Shown: positions 37,901-52,900, numbered from the stretch's first letter. The stretch: 64,000 nt of DNA from Bathymodiolus brooksi (GCA_963680875.1 OY804589.1:19612413-19676412), one strand, 5' to 3'. The notes: generated by a model not told the origin, from the letters alone. Made by a program: numbers and translations.

Positions 37901-40900
37901 CCCTTCTTTCATTGTTTGCTTATATTTGTGTCTGTGTTGGAAGTCCAATACATCGGTTTTAAGCCGCCACATATTTGTTAAGGACTTGATTTGGGTGCAA
38001 AGAGCAAATATTATCTGCTCGATTTGTTTGAATGATCCATGCATGACACCCTTGTTGTATGCAAAAAAAATGACACAAACATGAACATCGTTCTTACATG
38101 GAGACATGCTAATTTATTATTAACAACTAACATCAATTTCGCGAAGACTGTAAATGCTTCGTAGAATTATTATTAAAAGATTGATTGCTATTCAATGTCA
38201 AGCCAACAGCAATTCAACTAGTAGTATATCGATGAGGAGAACAATTTAAACGAAATAAATAATATAGTAAAAATGTAGCACGGAATTGGCCTAAAGGTAA
38301 AGGTACTGATTTCTGCAGGTTGAAATGGGTGATGACACACAGGGAAAGTAATTTGTTCCTTACAAGGGACCATCAACGAGCAGTTCTAACATACCAATAC
38401 GAAGTAGAGGCTGCTGCAGGTTGTCTTTTGTGCAATGAACGTGACATTTCGAATTTGCATGAGGAATTCTATGTTTGATTTGTCCATAAAAAGATATTAT
38501 ATCATGAAGGATTGTGAAGGACAACATAGTCCGTCAATGAAAACACGAAACATAACGTTTGACATACAAATGTATATTGCTGTATAGCAAAGTATAAATT
38601 GTCAAGTGTTTACCATGCATATCTCTTACAATGATCTACTAAGACATACGGTTCACGATCTGGTACAATACCTGTTCGAAGCGTTACTTCTTCTTCATTG
38701 TTGTATATTTTGTTATTTATTTCTTCAGTTGTTTCTTTAACATGAGGTGTTTCTCTTCTCCTAATAACAATTACAAATTGTAATATCACAATGCAAAGCA
38801 TTCGTATACCTTCTAAGCAACAGTTACACACACAGAAAGCAGAAATATAGCTTAATAGATACAATTATGTGTGCATGTTGTGTGTAATATTTAATACTGA
38901 AAGGATAAACAAATTATTTCTTACAAAAATAAAACATGTAAGTTAACAGATGGTAAGATATGAGCATATATATGACCGAAAGTCTGGATTGCTACAGGTT
39001 AAGGGAGAATTACTGAATTTGAATGGCCGATTTTGTCTTGTATCGGTTAATCAACCAAATTAACTTTTACCAGCATTGAGCGTGGCATTCCGTTAAATCC
39101 TCTAAAGACACTAGCAGTAAATACTCTCCATTCAGAGGAGTTGTGCTGTACCTGATAGTGATGTCACCAGGACCTATTTGTTATCCCGAGTTCCCCCCAA
39201 GGTTAAGTATTTCTATCATTTCTATTAATTTCTTTTAATACGCAAAGATTAATGTTATGCCACTTGCATTGGCATTGAAAGTGTTGCAATATTTGCATGA
39301 TATTTTTTACAAGAATGCCATGAGATTTAAAAGGAGCTTAGAGAGAATTAAAAAAAAATTATCAAATTTTCAATTTTACCTTTTAACACATACGAGTACA
39401 ATTACTATGACAACCAGTAACAAGAGAACTGCAGAAACACCACCAGCAATAGGACCTGCATCAAGTGAAGAAGTCAGTGCCTCTGTAAGACATTCAGTAG
39501 TAAGGTAAACATTACATACTAGTATGGTTATATTTGATTCATGTAGTTATACTCTTTAAAACAGTTAAACATAAATGTAGCATAAACAAAAACAAAGACA
39601 CGATTGAGTGATTGATTGTTGTTTATCGTGAGCAGTATCTGATCTATTTGCATGATGTCAACCATTGAACTCACCAGTGGTCGCTTGTTGATATTTCCCA
39701 TCAAAACAGAAAGTGAATGTAGCTACAACTTGTTTCGCAAAGGACAACAGGTACAAATGAGAAAGATATACTATGAAAACCATATTTCGGCTTATATATA
39801 AACTTAGTATGGGATACATTATATTATATACTTTTTCCCTATCTTTATATTAGTGTTCTCATTATTCCTCTATCAATCTACTAGTTCGATTACGTCACAT
39901 TAATCCATTGCAAAAGATCAATATCTAGAACTGAGTTTATCATCTCCTATCAAATTTATTACCGAGTTTGCTATGCCTGTAAGAGCTCATTTATGTTTTG
40001 AAATCTTTTAATGAGACAATTAACATTCAAACTGATACAAAAACTATAATTTCACTTTCTTGTCAAAGGTATCATTGATTGCATTGTCACATACACTTAA
40101 TTCAGTAGAACGCAGTACACACATACATCATGTATTCCCTGAATTAAACTATTCTAAAATTTACCTGGACACACCTTCATAGAGCACGATTTAATTTCTG
40201 TGTCATTTCCTTGACAGTTTGAACCCCCATGTGCAGGCTCTGGATTGTTACATTCCTGATATCGTGACCTTGATCCACTACCACATGTCGCTGAACATGA
40301 ATTCCAATCCTGCCATGTACCCCAGTTTCCATTTACTAAATATATAAAATGAAATATAAGTGTTAAGAAAGAAAAACGATTACAATTGAAACATCACCAG
40401 AATTTAATTGTCTTTATTATCCCAATCATCATAAACTTTACAAGTTGCCGTCCACATTGAAAATTTGCTGTTTATCACGATTTTGCCGTTTGTGGACATT
40501 ACTGTCGGCGTATATTTCCTAAAGACAGAAAAGCATCCGCACTTTTGTCGACACTGTTATCCATTTCGAACGTATAGAACCATACAAACATGGACGGCAT
40601 ATAGTATGATATTGCTGTTGCTACATAAGTTGTACACACAAAATAAACGTGGCCTGATATTACAAATGTATTTGTTTTATTACCTTATACAGACTCCCAA
40701 TTTTGAATACTCTTTTGCATATATTTTATTATTCTATAAGACGAACGTCGAGTCTACATTATATACATAAGCTGAATCGACTACGTTAGGAAAGTGAGTA
40801 AATGTTTACACATATAACTCTAACACATACCTGGGCATGAGATGTTAGTAGAGCATGAACCAGTTTCATTATGCAATCCTGGGCAAGGAGAACGCCATTT

Positions 40901-43900
40901 ACAGGTGACGGATTATCACAGGCTCTATATCGTGTCCTTGTTCCTCCATCACACGTCTTTGTACATTGAGTCCAGTCTCCCCACGAACCCCAGACTCCAT
41001 TTACTAAAAGGAAATAAACATTAACGTGGTCAATATCTGTAAAAAAACTATTAAAGCAGCAAAGTTCGTTGTGGTCTTTCTAGTTAAAGCACAGTGTTTA
41101 TATTTTCAATAAAATACCAAAGATATCTGCTAGTTTGATTAATGGTGTTCAACGCCACATTCAACAATAGTTTAGGCATTTCGTCACGGTAAGTTTTATT
41201 GGTGGAGTACTCGGAGAAAACGACCGACCTGTCATTGGTCACTGATAACCTTTATCGCATAATGTTGCATCGAATACACCTTACTATGAACGTCAGTGGT
41301 GATATACACTGATTGCACAGGTAGTTGTACATTTAGCTACCACACGATAACGACCACGACTGCCCCTGTTAACTACTGGATGTCAATTTATTCCATATAA
41401 TATTGGAATATAGCATCCTACATTATAATAATTAAAACGTAGATATCAAATTCAATACGCACTAGGCGTTTCTGCAATAATCTTCATTGTGTACGCTCAA
41501 ATTCAAAAGATTGGAAAATCAAATAAAAAAAAAACATCTTATGGAGTAAGAACACAATAAGGGCATACACAGGATAGCCAAGTCAGGCTATGGTCACATA
41601 TGCCCGAGGGATGAGAACAATAGTCTTAGTAATAATTACATTATTTAGTAACTGTGCAATTTCAATTATAAGTATATCTAATAAACCATGTCAGTGTCGA
41701 AACACTGGCTACTGGGTAGATGATACCTCCGGAGATTAATAGTCTGCCAGCAGATGTATCAACCTAGTTATAGTAACACTGGCTACTGGGTAGATGATAC
41801 ATCCGGAGATTAATAGTCCACCAGCAGAGGTATCAACCTAGTGATAGTAACACTGACTACTGGGTAGATGATACCTCCGGAGACTAATAGTGCACCAGTA
41901 GAGGTATCAACCTTGTGATAGTAACACTGACTACTGGGTAGATGATACCTTCGGAGATTAATAGTCCACCTCCAGAGGTATCAACCTAATGATAGTAACA
42001 CTGACTACTGGGTAGATGATACATCCGGAGACTAATAGTCCACAGTAGAGGTATCAACCTAGTGAGAGTAACACTGGCTACTGGGTAGATGATACCTCCG
42101 AAGACTAATAGTCCACCAGCAGAGGTATCAACATAGTGATAGTAACACTGACTACTGGGTAGATGATAACCCGGAGACTAATAGTCCACCAGCAGAGGTA
42201 TCAACCTAGTGATAGTAGCACTGGCTACTGGTTAGATGATACCTCCGGAGATTAATAGTCCACCAGCAGAGGTATCAACCTAGTGATAGTAACACTGACT
42301 ACTGGGTAGATGATACCTTGAGGAATTAATAGTCCACCAGCAGAGGTATCAACCTAGTGAGAGTAACACTGGCTACTGGGTAAATGATACCTCCGGAGAC
42401 TAGTAGTCCACCAGCAGAGGTATGAACCTAGTGATAGTAACACTGACTACTGGGTAGATGATACCTCCGGAGATTAATGGTCCACCTCCAGAGGTATCAA
42501 TCTAGTGATAGTAACATTGACTACTTGGTAGGTGATACCTCCGGAGACTATTATTCCCCCTGCAGAGGTATCAACCTAGTGATAGTAACACTGACTACTG
42601 GGTAGATGATACCTCCGGAGACTAATAGTCCACCAGCAGAGGTATCAACCTAGTGATAGTAACACTGGCTACTGGGTAGATGATACCTCCGGAAACTAAT
42701 AGTCCACCAGTAGAGGTCTCAACCTAGTGATAGTAACACTGACTATTGGGTAGATGATACCTCCGGAGACTAATAGTCCACCTGCAGAGGTATCAACCTT
42801 GTGATAGTAACACTGACTACTGAGTAGATGATACCCCTGGAGACTAATAGTTCACCAGCAGAAGTATCAACCTAGTGATAGTAACACTGACTAATGAGTA
42901 GATGATACCTCTGGAGACTAATAGTCCACCAGCAGATGTATCTACCTAGTGATAGTAACGCTGACTATTGGGTAGATGATACCTCGGAGACTAATAGTCC
43001 ACCAGCGGAGGTATCAACCTAGTGATAGTAACACTGACTACTGGGTAGATGATACCTTGGGGAACTAATAGTCCACCAGCAGACGTATGGAGGAAATGTA
43101 ATAATTCTACATCAACTTAGTGATAGTAATAAAAACGTAGATATCAAGTTTGGTGTACATGACCTTTATAGGGTACGCTCATTATTTAGACAATATAATA
43201 TGCATAAGCTAAAATTAAAAAAATATTACAAATATCTGTTAAATACCTGTTTTCAATGTATTCCATATATTATAATAACATAGCATGCAACATTGTAATA
43301 AGTTCTTTTTTTCATAACCGCTACGTTTGTGGATGAACATGATGATCAGTATCAAGAATGATTTTCAAATCTACAAATTTATTGATTAGATGTGGAACAT
43401 CGAAAAAAACGGGCGTTGTTTTGACTCTGATGGTAGTACCGTAATTCGCTAGTTTCGACGTTTCTCAAAATAAAACCAAATGAGACATTGATTCTGAAAG
43501 TCGACGTTTGTTGTGTGAAAATATTGCCTACCATCTCTGGAAAAGTGGAGGACGTTATATCGTTTAAGGTAAAATTATATAAGTCCTGGACACGGTTTCC
43601 ACTGTTTCCATGTGTTTGGATGATATTCCAGTGTCTTATATATAGTATTCTGGTTTCCGGGTTCTCTGGTAATATATAAGGTTCAACGAACGGACTGTTG
43701 GAAGGCAGGGGACTGTGAATTCGTCTTCTTTTTGCAGGATTATTGGATGATCCAGGTTCGGAGGAAGCGGGTCCTTTAACTAGCATCCTTGGCTACACTT
43801 CAGGTCTTTCGTGGAGAGTTCGGTGACGGAGCATGTTTTCCCTTCTATTACAAAATTGACCACAAATGGGACAGGTAATTGTGTAGATGTGAGATTCATC

Positions 43901-46900
43901 GTGACGTTTCTTATTATCGGGACGGTTGAATTCTTTTCCGCAGATGTAGCAGGAATATGTTTGAGAAGATTGGACATGGATTTTCATGTATCTAGTGAGA
44001 TTGCGCTTCTGCGTAAACTGTTTCCCACATTTGTCACACACGTACTTCTGAAACTATAAAATAGAAACCCATGCTATGTTTGGGTAAAATAAAAATTTCA
44101 GTTGTATTTGTATTCCTGTTTTGAGATTTGATTGTCTTTTTGTTTGTGTGATGCATATATTTAGTGGAATGACCAGATCCCTTCTTTAGTCTGGCAGCTT
44201 GTGTGTTTCTTTTTTTTTGGTCTCGTTTTCTAATCGTGTATCTAAATACGTAATATTGATTCCCAACGGAGCCTCGTTATTTTTTTTTCCTTTTTTCATT
44301 AACCATACTATATTTAATAGTTATGTTTCATTTATCAAACCCAATGGAGCTTTGATTAAAATGTAAACACATAATAAAAAAAACACTTACGTTATTTTTA
44401 TCCATCTTCATGCTTACTTGAACCTGGAAAAGAATGCTTATTTAATAAGACTACATTACATACCACCTGTCGATTAAGAACTGAATGACATTAATAAAAC
44501 TACCCTCGTTCGGGCTTATACACTTGACGTAATGAAATCTTTTAAAATTATAACAATATGTAGTAAGATTGTTCAAATAACTCGCATCTTATTTCTTTTT
44601 TTCTGAAAGATTCATACTAAAAGTAAAAACTTTACAATATGTAGCAAATGGAAAACTATTGTACAAAACGAAAATAATTTTACCTTTAACAATATGTAAT
44701 CTTTCCTTGTTTCTTCTTTTATTTGTATAAATCCTTTGTATTCTGAAACAAAAAGACCTTACGTTACACAATCATCAGAATTTGGGACATAATACTAAGA
44801 AAAAAGCATTTGTAGAAAACTTGTTAGAATAGATAGTACCAACGAAAAAGTATGGTACCTTAATTTTTTCTGAAAAGGAACAGGTTTGATTTTCAAAAAT
44901 CTTTCAATAGTTTGAAGGAAATTATGAGAATATTAATTAAAACGTGTAAATGGGAAACAGATGTTCTCCATAGAAAAGAAAATGTCACAATATGATCAGT
45001 CATTATACAAGACTATTGATTTTTATAGAATAAAAGACTGTTTCCTGAATTAAAAATCAACGTGTGAAAAGACTACATGAATTAATTTGAAAACAGAAGA
45101 AAATACTGATTAAAATATGCAAGTATAGTAGGATTGAGATGCTTACCTTTGTTCGAATATACATTCTCTACTATATTCCACAGGATAAACACATCCTGTC
45201 ACTATGAATGTTGGAATGAAAATGCCGATTTTCAAATTGGAAAATACAAAGGTTAACATTTGAATTTGATTGGACAAAATAAAGGGATTCAACGAATGGC
45301 CAAAAATAAATGGTACAAACGCTCTCATTGGACATATAAGGAGAACCGTGGTTGGCTAATGGAAAGGGGGATTGTGGCATTTCATTGGTCGAATTCCCAA
45401 GGTTTTCATTGGCCGATATGTAAGTGGGAAAAATGGAATGCCCTATGGGGAAACTCCCAAAAGTTTCCCAGTTGACCCCGAGGTGTATCCGAAGAAAAAA
45501 CGCTGGGAAAACCCGGTGAGAAAAAAGGCGTGCCGAATTATCTCCCTTACACTTCCCGTGACGTCACTCCCTATAAGTCATTTCTGGTGACTTCCGGTGA
45601 TGCAATTTCCCGTCACTTCCGATGACGTTATTTCCTGTAGCTTCCGGTGAGACCACTTCCGGTGACGTCATTTCCGGTGATGTCACTGCTCCTCACCACT
45701 CCTCCTCAAATACGCGCTCGATTCAACATGACATACTACTAACGGGGTACGAACTCACAACGTCAGTGGTGATAGGCACTGATTGTACCGGTAGTTGTAT
45801 ATCTAACTACCGCACGATCACGACGACAGCCCCTGTTAAATATCGGATGTCAATTTATTCCATATAATATTGTAAATAAGGGTAATAACAAAATTACCGA
45901 AATCCGAACAATCTTACAAAGGGAAAGTCAAAACTCATAAGTATATAAACAGACAAAATCAGTAATATAGCATCCTACACTATAATAATAAAAACGTAGA
46001 TAACAATTTAATACGCACTAGGCGATTCCGCAATACTCTCCATTATGTACGCTCACATTCAAAAGATTGGAAAACCAAATAAAAAACATCTATTGGAGCA
46101 AGAACACAGTAAGGGTATACACAGGATAGCCAACAATCGGGCTATGGTCACATATGCCCGAGGGAGGAGTACAATAGTCTTAGTAATAATTACATTATTT
46201 AGTAACTGTATAATTTCAATATAGGATTAAACGCATTTCTTCCGGAGTTTATCTATGTATAACCTGGACCAATTCACTCACAAACAAATAAAATTCCTTA
46301 TAATTCTGTAACTAAGTATTTTTTTCTTCATTGTTTTGGAAAATTTACCTTTGGGAATCTCCAGTAGGTACACATATATTCCATTGATGTGTGTCAGCCA
46401 TGAATAATAAAATGCACTAACCTTGTTTTTCTACATTGATAACTAGACGGTGATGTAATTAAGTTACTGATATTTTCCAATTTCATGGCATTGTGCATTT
46501 AGCTACTCAAGAAAGCAAAATGCTCACAAAATCGTTAAATAAATAAGTAACCAGCTTGTGTCAATCAGCGTCCCTTGTAAACAACGTCACAGGAGTCGAT
46601 AGATGGTAGTTTTAAGTATTTTTTCCGGATTTTTTTTTATGACAACAATACAAGCTTTTTTTTATCATTGACATTTTTTTTTTTATTTCATATCTATTAA
46701 TAATTGTCGATTATTAACAATAAATATTGTTTATTTCATCTTTCCTTATTATCGGGAATCCAAGCCGCCATTTTGCTTACATTACGAAAAAATAGTTCGT
46801 GAACATTTTCTCTCGAAAAATAAACCCCACCTCCATAAGAGTTTATACCCAATCAGAGTATAGGATTTCTAATTATGTAAATCATATCAGAATTAATAAT

Positions 46901-49900
46901 GAGTATATCTAATACGCCATGTCAGTGTCGAAACAGTGGCTACTGGGTAGATGATACCTCCGAAGAATAATAGTTCAACTGCAGAGGTATCAAACTAGTG
47001 ATAGTAACACTGACTCTGGGTAGATGATACCTCCGGAGAATAATAGTTCACCTGCAGAGGTATCAATTATTTTTTTATGACAACAATACAAGCTTTTTTT
47101 TTATTTCATTGACATTTATTTTTATTTCATATCTAACAATAATTGTCGATTATTAACAATACACATTGTTTATTTTATCTTTTCTTATTATCGGGAATCC
47201 AAGCCGCCATTTTGTTTAAATTACGAAAACAAGTAGTCCTGTGATTAACGTCTCTCGAAAAATAAACTGACAAAAACCCCACCTCCATAAGCGCTTATAC
47301 CCAATAATGAGTAGATGATACCTCCGGATACTAATAGTCCACCAGCAGAGGTGTCAACCTAGTGATAGTAACACTGACTACTGGGTAGATGTTACCTCCG
47401 AAGACTAACAGTCCACCAGCAGAGGTATCAACCTAGTGATAGTAACACTGACTACTGGGTAGATGATACCTCCGGAGACTAATAGTCCACCAGCAGAGGT
47501 ATCAACCTAGTGATAGTAACACTGACTACTGGGTAGATGATACCTCCGGAGACTAATAGTCCACCAACAGAGGTATCAACCTAGTGATAGTAATAAAAAC
47601 ATAAATATCAAGTTTAGTGTGCATGACCTTTATAGAATACACTCATTTATAGCGCTCATTATTTAGACAATATAATATACTTAAAACTAATAGAATGTTA
47701 CAAATATCTGTTAAATATCTGTTTTTAATGTATTCCATATAACATAATAACATAGCATGCAACATTGCAATACATTCAATTTTTCATAACCGCTATGTTT
47801 GTGGATGAACATGATGATTAGTTGGTGCTAAGTAAATTCTCAGAATCAAGAATGAATTTCAAATCTAAAAAGTATGCATATACAATTAGACAAATATAGC
47901 ATCGTGGTTAGTAAGTAATATACTATCGATATTACCTGTTGTTATGGTGAATTTATTCGTGTGAGGCAGACTTCATACAGTGGCTTCTCAAGAAAAACGA
48001 AAAGAAACTAGCCCGATCATTTAATTTCACGTTCCGCTATATGTTCTTTCACTAAATAATTATAGGTTTGGTGATTTCATTGATCGCATCTAACCCATTG
48101 AGCTTGAAATAAAGGATACCACAGATATAGATAGGTCTGCTTCATACCTTGACCTACTCCTGGAAATATACATTGAGGGGAGATTAAGAACGAAACATTA
48201 CGACAAAGGGGTGATTTCAATTTTCCCATTGTGAACTTTCCATTTATATGTAGCAACATTCGAGCTGCACCTACATATGGAGTATATATCTTGCAGCTGA
48301 TACGATATTCCAGAGCTTGTGATTCCTATCAGGATTTCCTTGATAGAGGGTTGCTTCTAACAAGGAAGTTACTGAACCAATGGTTCCTCTTAGTTAATTA
48401 AAGTTTTATTTAAGAAGGGTATGTCGATAGAAGATGATAGTATTGCCAATATTATATAATCATCAAAAAACGCTTATACCTATCTTTTATGTAGAAAACG
48501 TTGTTTATTTTATTCATATTATATACTAGTACTTGAGTATAACATTTGAAAACCTTATCATGTGCAATCAATGCCTGTGACCACTAAGATAGTGAGTTCG
48601 AACTCCGTTCATGGCGAGGTGTACTCGAAACAACATTATGTGATAAATTTGTCGGTGACTTGCGGTAGGTTGGTTGTTTTCTCCGGGCACTCGGATTTCC
48701 GCCAATAAAACTAACCGCGACGATATAGCTCAAATATTGTTGAAAGTGGCGTTAAAGACCATAAACCAAACCTGAAATTCTTGAAGCTTATTTTTTTTAA
48801 TAACATTGGCTGAATTATTCATTGCAGATATGCTATGTACTGTTTGGAACACGAAATGCATTGGAAAACTGTAATGTTTTCCAGAAATAACAAATATGTA
48901 CTTGTAAGTTGTAAGCAAGCTATTCCCTTTGTATGTTGTTCACACTTTGTGTACAACTTTAGAACAATAAATATACAGCCTATTGCAGCTGTGGTTGAAA
49001 ACAAAATGGAACGATTTCATAATGTATATACATGTATATATACTGAACAAGAAAAGCTTAGCAAGAAATATATTTAATTTTATATTTTCAAATATAATTT
49101 AGATTTCATTGCATAACAATAAATGTATTGTCCTAGCAATCAATAACAACAATACAGATGAACATGAACGTACAACACATCGTAATGCCCAAACTTCCTG
49201 ATTTGCAATACGTGACACATGTTGAATTCACACATAAATCCACAATGTCAGTATATTGTCCAGGCCCCGTTGGCAGTAATGGTAGCTATGCATCTTTTTT
49301 GCATGCCTCTGATGATTTGTTGGAACTTGCACTGTGGAATGGCGTTCCATTCAATGATGAGCGCATTTTCCAATTCCTGCAAGGAGTTGAATGGATGATG
49401 ATTCTCTCGAATTTGTCAAAAACATGTTCAATAGGAGCCAGATGAGGAGAACGACTCGGCCATGGTAAAGTATTAACATTGTTGGCCTCTTCGTGGAGAG
49501 ACAAGCGGTGTGTGACCAAACATTGTCCTGCTGAAAGACAAAGCGACTGTTCCTGTGCATGAAGAGCATCACGACAGGGCGTAAATGTCATCGTAGTAGC
49601 ACTGTGTATTCAGTGTTTGCATTATCAGAATCAAGTTGGTTTTTCCTGCGTAATGTACTCCTTCCCACAACAGTAACTAACTGCCATCAAAGCGGTCAAC
49701 TGTCATAACACAAGCCGCAGCAAAGTGTTCACCAGGAAGTCTCCAGACACGAATGCAACGATCTGCAAACTTTAGTGTGAATCGAGATTCATCCGAAAAA
49801 AGTACTGTCCTCCAGTTTCGGCGCAATTGCTGATTTGTCCATGCGTGTCGCTGTATTTTAAGGTGGACAGTTAACTCCATACTTGTATGTGATCTTATTG

Positions 49901-52900
49901 ATTTGAAACGACAAGCTATAAGTTTATTGCGGACTGTTTGCGCGGATATACGGACTCCAGTTCCTCTCCGTACTCTGTCAACAATCCTTGTTGCTGGTAA
50001 GAAGTGGTCACGACCTGCTGTTATCCTGATCTACCGTTCTTCTCTAGGAGTGAGACGTTTTGGTCTACCGCATCTTGGCCTATCCTTAACTGTGCCTGTG
50101 GTCCTGAAACGTTGTACTAACCATCATATGCTTGTACGGTGAACACCAAATGACACAGCAACGTCATTTACCGTCATTCCGCCTGCCAACATACCGATAG
50201 CGGTCATTCTGTGGAAGTCCTCTACGACGACCCATACAACTTTTGGGTACAAGAAAAAAAAATTCTTCTGTTTTGAACCTTATTCAAGAACAAATTGTCG
50301 ATGAAATAAACTTTCGGAAAGCATAAACAAATACCGTGATAATATGTGTCGTCGCATAACCTGGTTCTGTGATGAACTAATTATGTAGATATGGTGATAA
50401 TATGTGTCTCTGTGATACCTACATTTTGTAAATACTGCGATATTATGTGCCTGTTTAATACCTGACCTGTGATTAAATAATAATGTAAATATTGTGAACA
50501 TATCGTTCTGCATCTTTTTAGTAAGGACTTGTCATCACTGTTTTGTTATTGATAATCTAATTAGGATACCAATTTTATAGTTTTTGGTTTGACCCGATCG
50601 GGGCTCGAAAGCCATGATCTAACATCAATTCAATCGAGACCAGCATGGTAACTATAACACCACGGGTGCGGCTAAATGAACAAAAAACGTATTAGTGGTC
50701 AGTATTATGAGGTATAACTAAAGGTTATTACTGACCACTATAAAAAGTATTGCCGATTAAGTTTTGAGCAATCAAAATACATTTATAAATCGTTGTTCCC
50801 TCACGTGGAAATACAACTATGATGTAGTGTTTTTAGCTTTTGCTACATACAGTAGAATTTATCCCATCTTACAATTTCGTATCTCGGGTTATGACGCTCA
50901 ATAATATGTTTTACATGTAAACAAGGTAATATTTGGTCAGTCAAAAGTCGGAAACAAACATTCACAATATAACATCGTCTAGATCATTTTGTTTTTGTAT
51001 TGCTTCCGAATTACCCATTAATTCGTATCTAAATTGATTTCTTTGTCTTATCTACTGTACATACCTCTGACACTAACATCTACCTGTTCTAGCTTGAGAT
51101 TAACCCCACAACGATATCTACCGCCGTCACTTGTTTGAACATAATAGATAGTCATAGATCCACTAGTTACATTCCCATATTTAGCTCCTTCTGGGAGTTG
51201 GCGAGACCAAACCGAATCCGTTCTCTTATGCCAATAGTAATTCGACCCTAGTAACGTGCATGTTAAGGTAGTATTACTCCCCCATATGGCTATCGCTGAA
51301 ATGAAACCAAAAATAAATCAACGCAAATTTAATAGAGAACACGCATAAGTTTATGGTCAATAAGTTCCTTCAGAATCATGTTAGTATTAAGGACAGTCAG
51401 GTTCAATAAGATTACTTAGTGGTCATGTTAGTATTTAGAACACTCATGATCAATACTGTAATTTAGTGGTCATGTAAGTATCAAGGACAGTCATGGTAAA
51501 TAAGGTCCTTCAGAGGTGGTCATGTTAGTATCAAGGAGAGTCATCGGCAATAAGATTGTTTAGTGGTCATGTTAGTATTTAGAACACTCATGTTAAATAA
51601 GGTCCCTTAGTGGTCATATTTGTATTAAAGACAATCAGGGCAAATTAAGTCATTAAGCAGGTCATGTTAGTATCAAGACCAGTTATAAAATCATTCGTAT
51701 TAAGGACAGTCATGGTCAATAAGGTCCTTTATATATCCTATTTGTATTAAGGAAAGTCATGGTCAATAAGGTCTTTTATATGTCCTATTTTTATTAAGGA
51801 CAGTCATGGTCAATAAGGTATTTTATATGTCCTACTTGTATTAATGAAAGTCATGGTCAATAGGGTCTTTTATATGTCATATTTGTATAAAGGACAGTCA
51901 TGGTCAATAAGGTTTTTTGCTATGTCCTACTTGTATTAAAGATAGTCATGGGCAATAAGGTCTTTTATATGTCCTACTTGTATTAAGGACAGTCAAATTC
52001 AGTCAAGTCTTTTATATGTCCTATTTGCATTAAGGACAGTCATTGTCAATAAGGTCCATTATATATCCTATTTGTATTAAGGACAGTCATGGTCAATGCT
52101 GTCATTTAGTGGTCATGTTAGTATCAAGGAAAGTATTGCTTGATAAGGTCTTTAAGTGGTAATTTTACTATGAAGGATAGTGATGGTAGATTAGGTGGTG
52201 AAATCTTGATGAAAAGATGATTCTCATAAACCGTGTAAATATCTGCAAATAAATGTGCCTACCTGTAAGGTACATCATACGTACATTGTACACCTCGTAA
52301 AACTGCATTCAGATGATAAATTTGACTAAACACCACATCTTTCTGATATTATATACAAACCGCATACCTATAGTCAGTAATATCATCAAAGCTGTGTTGC
52401 GCTTTACATAAACATGATTAGGTGTGCTTAAGTTATAAACAGAGAGTTCCCAGCAGTTATACTGAAAAGTCGTTAGAAAAATATACAATGCTAAATTCAC
52501 TAAACAATCTTTTAAATGTTTCGTCTTTTGAATTGCCATACTCAATGAAAGCAAAGCTACATGTATAATATCGTAACATAACAAAAAATGGAAAACATTA
52601 CGGAGGATAGCAGAACACTGTATTGCATGTGTATAACATTGTGTATGGAGGATATCAGAACACTGTATTGCATGTGTAGAACATTGTGTATGGATGATAT
52701 CAGAACACTCTATTGCATGTGTAGAACATTGTGTATGGAAGATATCAGAACATTGTGTATGGAGGATATCAGAACACTGTATTGCATGTGTAGAACATTG
52801 TGTATGGGGGATATCAGAACACTGTATTGCATGTGTAGAACATTGTGTAAACTTACACATTACACTGAGATCGGAAACCAACATACACAATATAACAATC

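Larger units (their letters stand above)
41136..43375 (+). repeat. Direct repeat 1 flanking the zinc-finger gene
   Basis: The succession SINE B, unique block (GGATGTCAATTTATTCC to ATATGCCCGAGGG), 74-bp array and tail (CATGACCTTTATAG to GTTTGTGGATGAACATGATG) is found again in the same orientation at 45715-47870. The zinc-finger gene lies exactly between the two copies. Confidence 0.8.
45715..47870 (+). repeat. Direct repeat 2 flanking the zinc-finger gene
   Basis: It repeats the order of 41136-43375, with extra insertions: a family D fragment (45875-45962) and an internal duplication. It ends with GTTTGTGGATGAACATGATG and AGAATGAATTTCAAATCT, matching 43330-43375. Confidence 0.8.

Noticed and set aside
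45260..45590. Trp/Lys-rich frames on the plus strand
   Set aside because: They come from repeated CCAAT-type blocks and lack splice or protein homology; a regulatory reading is more likely.
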